From assembly GCA_016293265.1 (NCBI GenBank), contig JAEDEN010000092.1:1-6121 (forward strand): 6,121 bases of DNA. Reading direction: 5' to 3'. This document shows positions 4,263 to 6,121 of this stretch, one piece after another. Position 1 is the first letter of the stretch, and the number at the start of each line of letters is the position of its first letter. The DNA is from Oscillospiraceae bacterium. GTDB lineage: Bacteria > Bacillota > Clostridia > Oscillospirales > Oscillospiraceae. The translations under genes and the position numbers were made by a program. Below the pieces are notes generated by a model, which was not told the origin of the DNA, did no database searches, and was given only the letters and a program-made list of their open reading frames with translations.

Positions 4263-4555
4263 TGACCGCTTACGATATCATTATCCGTCCCGTCATCACC
4301 GAGCGTGCCATGGCCGCTGTGGCCGACAAGAAGTATGTCTTCGAAGTGGCCAGGGACGCCGGCAAGATCGAGATCAAGAAGGCTGTTGAGGAGATCTTCG
4401 GCGTGAAGGTCGCTTCCGTCAACACCGTTACCATGCCCGGCAAGGAAAAGCGCATGGGCGCCGGCCGCCCCGGCATGACCAAGACCTGGAAGAAGGCTTA
4501 CGTCCAGCTGACTGCCGATTCCAAGACCATCGAGTTCTTCGAAGGTATGGTCTAA
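4262..4555 (+). CDS. rplW: 50S ribosomal protein L23 (uL23)
   Basis: L23 sits at the mouth of the peptide exit tunnel and is the docking site for trigger factor and the signal recognition particle. At 97 residues it is full length. The start YDIIIRPVITERA (4-16), the segment KYVFEVARDAGKIEIKKAVEEIFGV (given as KYVFEVARDAGK, 24-35, and IEIKKAVEEIFGV, 36-48) and the basic loop with KEKRMGAGRPG (61-71) followed by KTWKKAYVQL (74-83) are typical. Its start overlaps the rplD stop (TAATG), and the RBS lies inside rplD. The gap to rplB is 24 bp. Confidence 0.98.
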   Translation: MTAYDIIIRPVITERAMAAVADKKYVFEVARDAGKIEIKKAVEEIFGVKVASVNTVTMPGKEKRMGAGRPGMTKTWKKAYVQLTADSKTIEFFEGMV

Positions 4556-4579
4556 TCAACGGAAGGAGTGTAAAGCAGA

Positions 4580-5413
4580 ATGTCTATCAAAACTTTTAAG
4601 CCGACGACCCCTTCCCGCCGTCAGATGACGGTGTCCGGTTTCGACGGCATTGACAAGAAGGCCAAGCCCGAGCCCAGCCTGGTTGAGCCTCTGAAGAAGA
4701 GCTCCGGCCGCAACAGCTATGGCCGCATCACCGTCCGCCACCGCGGCGGCGGCAACAAGCGCAAGTACCGTATCATCGACTTCAAGCGCGACAAGGTGGG
4801 TTCCGCCGTGGTCGTCCGCCTGGAGTACGATCCCAACCGCAGCGCCAACATCGCCCTGATCCGCTATGAGGACGGCGAGCTGCGCTATATCCTGGCTCCC
4901 CTCGGCCTGAAGGCCGGCCACAAGATCATGACCGGTCCCGACGCCGATATCCTCCCCGGCAACGCTCTGCCCATCGCCAACATCCCCGTTGGTACCATCA
5001 TCCACAACATTGAGCTGCATCCCGGCAACGGCGCCCAGCTGGTCCGCTCCGCCGGCACCTCCGCTCAGCTGATGGCCAAGGAAGGCGACGACGCCCAGAT
5101 CCGTATGCCCTCCGGCGAGGTCCGCATCGTTCGCACCAACTGCATGGCCACCATCGGCCAGGTTGGCAACATCGAGCACGAGAACATCAACATTGGTAAG
5201 GCCGGCCGTAAGCGTCACATGGGTTGGAGACCCACCGTCCGCGGCTCCGTCATGAACCCCAATGACCACCCCCACGGCGGCGGCGAGGGCCGCGCTCCTG
5301 TGGGCCGTCCCGGTCCTGTCACTCCTTGGGGCAAGCCCGCTCTGGGTTACAAGACCCGCAAGGGCAAGAACCCCACCAGTAAGTTCATCGTGAAGCGTCG
5401 CAACGAAAAGTAA
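4580..5413 (+). CDS. rplB: 50S ribosomal protein L2 (uL2)
   Basis: L2 is one of the most conserved large-subunit proteins. It is needed for subunit joining and close to the peptidyl transferase centre. At 277 residues it has the normal length. It contains the N-terminal KTFKPTTPSRRQMTV (4-18), the RNA-binding OB-fold region with RHRGGGNKRKYRIIDF (53-68), the SH3-like region, and the signature MNPNDHPHGGGEGR (225-238) with the invariant histidine region. The basic tail is TRKGKNPTSKFIVKRR (259-274). The RBS AAGGAGTG (4563-4570) is 9 nt upstream. No anomalies are visible. Confidence 0.99.
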   Translation: MSIKTFKPTTPSRRQMTVSGFDGIDKKAKPEPSLVEPLKKSSGRNSYGRITVRHRGGGNKRKYRIIDFKRDKVGSAVVVRLEYDPNRSANIALIRYEDGELRYILAPLGLKAGHKIMTGPDADILPGNALPIANIPVGTIIHNIELHPGNGAQLVRSAGTSAQLMAKEGDDAQIRMPSGEVRIVRTNCMATIGQVGNIEHENINIGKAGRKRHMGWRPTVRGSVMNPNDHPHGGGEGRAPVGRPGPVTPWGKPALGYKTRKGKNPTSKFIVKRRNEK

Positions 5414-5427
5414 GGGAGGCAAGAAAT

Positions 5428-5691
5428 ATGAGCAGATCCATTAAAAAAGGCCCGTATGTTGCCCCTGAGCTTCTCAAGCGGGTCGAAGAGATGAACGCAA
5501 AGAACGAAAAGAAGGTTCTGAAGACCTGGAGCCGCAGCTCCACCATCTTCCCCGCCTTCGTCGGCCACACCATCGCCGTCCACGATGGCCGCAAGCACGT
5601 GCCCGTCTATGTCCAGGAGGACATGGTGGGCCACAAGCTGGGTGAGTTCGCTCCCACCCGCACCTTCCGCGGCCACCGCAAGGATAACTAA
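5428..5691 (+). CDS. rpsS: 30S ribosomal protein S19 (uS19)
   Basis: S19 lies in the head of the small subunit, pairs with S13 and reaches toward the A and P sites. The start SRSIKKGPYV (2-11), WSRSSTIFP (34-42), the loop HDGRKHVPVYV (52-62) and GHKLGEFAPTRTFRGH (68-83) are diagnostic. At 87 residues it is a few residues shorter than the usual 91-93, because the lysine-rich tail after FRGH is reduced to RKDN. The stop is clean and the next gene follows normally, so this looks like natural shortening and not a frameshift. The RBS AAGGGAGG (5412-5419) overlaps the last base pairs of the rplB stop. Confidence 0.98.
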   Translation: MSRSIKKGPYVAPELLKRVEEMNAKNEKKVLKTWSRSSTIFPAFVGHTIAVHDGRKHVPVYVQEDMVGHKLGEFAPTRTFRGHRKDN

Positions 5692-5694
5692 GAA

Positions 5695-5701
5695 AAGGAG
5701 G
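5695..5701 (+). promoter_or_regulatory. Ribosome binding site that fixes the rplV start
   Basis: AAGGAGG at 5695-5701 lies 9 nt before ATG 5711. An in-frame ATG at 5702 touches the site directly and cannot be used. The same frame is open further upstream to an ATG at 5585, but that part overlaps rpsS and has no L22 homology. Confidence 0.85.
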
Positions 5702-5710
5702 ATGCAGAAC

Positions 5711-6055
5711 ATGGAAAAGAAAGTCGCAAAAGCTTATCTGCGTTATGTCCGCATCTCTCCCCGCAAGGTTCAGATCGTCTGCGATCTGATCCGCGGTAAG
5801 GACGCCGGCACTGCCATGGCGATCCTGATGCAGACTCCCAAGGCCGCTTCCGAGCCTCTGATGAAGCTCCTGAAGAGCGCCTGCGCCAATGCGGAGAACA
5901 ACTTCGGCATGGACCCCGCCAACCTGGTGGTCTCCGAGGTGTTCGCCACCCCCGGCCCCATCCTGAAGCGGATGATGCCCCGTGCACAGGGCCGTGCCTA
6001 TCGTATCAATAAGCGCACTTCTCACGTCACCCTGGCTGTGACTGAAAAGGCATAA
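5711..6055 (+). CDS. rplV: 50S ribosomal protein L22 (uL22)
   Basis: L22 binds all domains of 23S rRNA, and its long beta-hairpin lines the exit tunnel opposite L4; changes in the hairpin can give macrolide resistance. From the chosen start the product has 114 residues, normal for the family. It shows AYLRYVRISPRKVQIVCDLIRG (split as AYLRYVRISPRK, 8-19, and VQIVCDLIRG, 20-29), KSACANAENN (55-64), and the hairpin tip PILKRMMPRAQGRAYRI (83-99) followed by KRTSHVTLAV (101-110). The hairpin looks intact. The gap to rpsC is 18 bp. Confidence 0.97.
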   Translation: MEKKVAKAYLRYVRISPRKVQIVCDLIRGKDAGTAMAILMQTPKAASEPLMKLLKSACANAENNFGMDPANLVVSEVFATPGPILKRMMPRAQGRAYRINKRTSHVTLAVTEKA

Positions 6056-6073
6056 AAGGGAAGGAGACAGTTT

Positions 6074-6121
6074 ATGGGACAGAAAGTTAATCCCCACGGC
6101 CTGCGCGTGGGCGTCATCAAA
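6074..6121 (+). CDS. rpsC: 30S ribosomal protein S3 (uS3), first 16 codons
   Basis: The window ends inside this gene. The visible residues MGQKVNPHGLRVGVIK match the strongly conserved S3 N-terminus, and the position after rplV is the canonical S10 operon order. AAGGAG (6061-6066) lies 7 nt before the ATG. S3 is part of the mRNA entry channel, but none of its KH domains are inside the window. Confidence 0.95.
   Translation, partial: MGQKVNPHGLRVGVIK

Noticed and set aside
4556..5422. 288-codon open frame on the minus strand opposite rplB
   Set aside because: It mirrors rplB almost end to end and is rich in G, A, V, L and D. No domain or ribosome binding site supports it.
5585..5710. N-terminal extension of rplV to ATG 5585 (or 5702)
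   Set aside because: The extension overlaps rpsS in another frame and has no L22 character. The RBS at 5695-5701 points to ATG 5711, and 5702 touches the RBS.
1..6121. CRISPR array, insertion sequence, tRNA or rRNA gene
   Set aside because: No regularly spaced repeats, transposase, terminal inverted repeats, cloverleaf or rRNA-like sequence were seen on either strand.

Overview
The window is bacterial chromosomal DNA, most likely from a GC-rich member of the Clostridia (Bacillota). The S10 and L4 proteins look Firmicutes-like, the prolyl-tRNA synthetase is the short archaeal/eukaryotic-type enzyme common in clostridia, nearly every gene has a strong AGGAGG-type ribosome binding site, and the promoters are of the housekeeping sigma-A type. 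A lineage near the Oscillospiraceae (Flavonifractor/Oscillibacter-like) is my best guess from protein style and composition, not something the sequence proves. All genes lie on the + strand.

Layout: (1) 1-438, the 3' end of an EamA/DMT-family membrane transporter. (2) 439-534, a short gap with a near-consensus promoter (442-470). (3) 535-1974, proS, followed by a strong intrinsic terminator (1982-2012). (4) 2013-2439, a 427-bp non-coding region. It holds a GC-rich inverted repeat, helically phased A-tracts, a second sigma-A promoter (2116-2144), and a roughly 290-nt structured leader that includes a terminator-like hairpin with a U-run (2299-2332). (5) 2440-6121, the S10 ribosomal-protein operon in canonical order: rpsJ, rplC, rplD, rplW, rplB, rpsS, rplV and the first 16 codons of rpsC. 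The operon continues past the window edge.

The genes from rpsJ onward form one transcription unit. Spacing is 12-24 bp between most genes, and rplD and rplW overlap by one base. The exception is a 149-bp gap between rpsJ and rplC that is full of inverted repeats and can form a hairpin plus a possible pseudoknot just upstream of the rplC ribosome binding site. The products belong to the 50S subunit (L2, L3, L4, L22, L23) and the 30S subunit (S3, S10, S19). The leader architecture suggests feedback control by transcription attenuation. In gamma-proteobacteria, L4 controls the S10 operon, but whether L4 acts here cannot be decided from sequence alone.

The most interesting parts are non-coding: the S10 leader with its internal terminator and repeated CCGGG(G)AG motif, and the structured rpsJ-rplC spacer. 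Among the proteins, L3 carries an unusual basic C-terminal tail built from a 24-bp tandem duplication.
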